A DNA stretch of 30,960 bases from DATFYI01 sp035315125 (lineage in GTDB: Bacteria; Chloroflexota; Anaerolineae; Anaerolineales; Anaerolineaceae). The position numbers were made by a program, and so were the translations under genes. This document shows positions 29,755 to 30,960 of this stretch, one piece after another. How positions within the stretch are numbered: the stretch's first letter is position 1; each line of letters begins with the position of its first letter. The stretch is taken from contig DATFYI010000080.1 of NCBI GenBank assembly GCA_035315125.1, forward strand, positions 1-30,960, in the 5' to 3' direction. The notes under the pieces are model-generated. The model was not told the origin of the DNA. It saw only the letters and a program-made list of their open reading frames with translations, and ran no database searches.

Positions 29755-30960
29755 ATGAAAAAATTACCCAAATTCAAATCAGTTGTTGGGCAGCCGACAC
29801 AACTCATCGAAAATACCTGGATTACCCTCTCTGATGCTACCCGCCTGGCTGCGCGCATCTGGATGCCGCACGATGCCCTTCAAAACCCGCTACCGGCGAT
29901 TCTCGAATATCTCCCCTACCGTAAAGATGACGGCACGGCGATCCGCGACCGGGTGATCCACGAATATTTTGCCGGTCACGGCTATGCATCTATCCGTGTG
30001 GATATGCGTGGCAGCGGCGATTCAGACGGGCTGCTGCTCGACGAGTACCTACCCCAGGAACAGCTCGACGCGCTGGAGGTGATCGCCTGGATTGCCAGCC
30101 AACCCTGGTGCAGTGGCAAAGTGGGCATGATGGGTATCTCTTGGGGCGGGTTCAACAGCCTGCAGGTCGCCGCCCGGCGCCCTGCGGCACTCAAGGCCAT
30201 CATTACCGTTTGCTCGACAGATGACCGCTATACCGACGATTGTCATTACATGGGCGGGTGCGTGCTCGGCTCAGACCTCTTGAGCTGGGCTTCGATCATG
30301 TTTGCTTATAACGCCATGCCTCCCGACCCCGAGTTGGTAGGTGAGCGCTGGCGCGAGATGTGGTTCAACCGCATGGAAAACACGCCGCCCTTCATTGAGA
30401 ACTGGCTCAGCCACCAGCGGCGGGACGAGTTTTGGAAGCAGGGTTCGGTTGACGAGGATTACTCTGCCATAACGTGCCCCGTTTACGCAGTTGGCGGGTG
30501 GGCCGACCCCTATACCAACGCCATCCCGCGCTTGCTTCAGGAGCTGAGTGTGCCGCACAAGGGGCTGATTGGGCCCTGGGCGCACACCTACCCACACATC
30601 GGACAGCCCCAGCCGGCAATCGGCTTCTTGCAGGAATGCCTGCGCTGGTGGGACTTCTGGCTCAAAGGGCAGGATTCCGGCATCATGCAGGAACCGATGC
30701 TGCGGGCCTGGATGCCGGAAGCAGTTCCACCCCAGCAATACGAACCGGCCTGGCCGGGCCGCTGGGTGGCCGAACCCGGCTGGCCCCCGCAGGGATGCCA
30801 CTCTCTGACTTATTTCCTCAGCGAACATCGCTTGACTGATGCCCCCGAGCCAGCCCGAGACGCCCATCTTTTAGGCGTCCAGATCAACGGCGCTACCTCC
30901 GGCATCTGGTGCCCGCCGGTGGGCAGCATGTTTGGCCTGCCCATTGACCAGCGCACTGAC
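29755..30960 (+). CDS. CocE/NonD (X-Pro dipeptidyl-peptidase type) hydrolase, cut by window edge
   Basis: The first 402 codons of an alpha/beta hydrolase that runs off the right edge without a stop. It starts MKKLPKFKSVVGQPTQLIEN and has the S15-type pattern TWITLSDATRLAARIWMP, LEYLPYRKDDGT and VDMRGSGDSDG. The nucleophile is Ser129 in GISWGG, the acid probably Asp251 in GGWADPY, and the base His277 in GPWAHTYPH. From about residue 350 the jelly-roll C-terminal domain begins (GCHSLTYFLSEH). Members hydrolyse X-Pro peptides, esters such as cocaine, or amides. No good Shine-Dalgarno site precedes the ATG, and an in-frame TAA close upstream excludes a longer start. It is divergent from the hydroxylase gene. 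Confidence 0.88.
   Translation, partial: MKKLPKFKSVVGQPTQLIENTWITLSDATRLAARIWMPHDALQNPLPAILEYLPYRKDDGTAIRDRVIHEYFAGHGYASIRVDMRGSGDSDGLLLDEYLPQEQLDALEVIAWIASQPWCSGKVGMMGISWGGFNSLQVAARRPAALKAIITVCSTDDRYTDDCHYMGGCVLGSDLLSWASIMFAYNAMPPDPELVGERWREMWFNRMENTPPFIENWLSHQRRDEFWKQGSVDEDYSAITCPVYAVGGWADPYTNAIPRLLQELSVPHKGLIGPWAHTYPHIGQPQPAIGFLQECLRWWDFWLKGQDSGIMQEPMLRAWMPEAVPPQQYEPAWPGRWVAEPGWPPQGCHSLTYFLSEHRLTDAPEPARDAHLLGVQINGATSGIWCPPVGSMFGLPIDQRTD

Overview
The window looks like a chromosomal segment of a Chloroflexota bacterium, probably Anaerolineae-like. This is an inference. It rests on lipoproteins with a lipobox followed by Thr/Pro/Ser-rich linkers, roughly 50 % GC, bacterial Shine-Dalgarno sites, and a gene mix of MEMO-like protein, Pst-like transporter, MttB-family methyltransferase and molybdenum hydroxylase. 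No phage genes, transposase or CRISPR array are visible.

Layout. 1-1696 (-): a MEMO-family gene translationally coupled to priA, which runs off the left edge. 2085-3692 (+): a secreted phosphoesterase/phospholipase C-type lipoprotein behind a leader with a terminator-like hairpin, followed by a decayed glycoside-hydrolase remnant (3717-4090). 4242-5778 (+): a ferritin-like/VIT1 iron exporter of MbfA type, then a MoaD/ThiS-like small protein. 5941-7203 (-): an MFS transporter, divergent from a small membrane protein. 7770-12395 (+): a MarR regulator with a strong promoter and candidate operator, then two overlapping half-transporters forming a heterodimeric ABC exporter.

12638-19547 (+): a compact seven-gene run, pstS-pstC-pstA-pstB-like genes directly followed by cysC, cysD and cysN. 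The CysN protein carries a C-terminal APS-kinase-like domain whose nucleotide-binding residues are lost, while an intact CysC is encoded separately. The layout suggests a Pst-type oxyanion importer wired to sulfate activation, and is the most interesting functional hypothesis here.

19639-24538 (-): a cytidylate-kinase-like gene with a promoter, a long leader and an intrinsic terminator before its start; a coupled ATP-grasp ligase and GNAT acetyltransferase; a BAX-inhibitor-1 membrane protein whose best start is AUA, at the end of an overlapping cluster of two small unannotated reading frames, the first interrupted by TAA; and a T/P-rich lipoprotein. 24893-25315 (+): a bacterioferritin-like protein. 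A decayed tRNA-Lys-like sequence lies at 25337-25411 (-).

25506-29428 (-): a non-pyrrolysine MttB-family methyltransferase and a xanthine-dehydrogenase-type molybdenum subunit without its usual partner subunits. 29755 to the right edge (+): a CocE/NonD (X-Pro dipeptidyl-peptidase type) hydrolase behind a strong promoter with a 12-bp palindrome. These last three genes may form a catabolic module for N-methylated compounds; that is inference only. All assignments are from reading the sequence; no database search was run.
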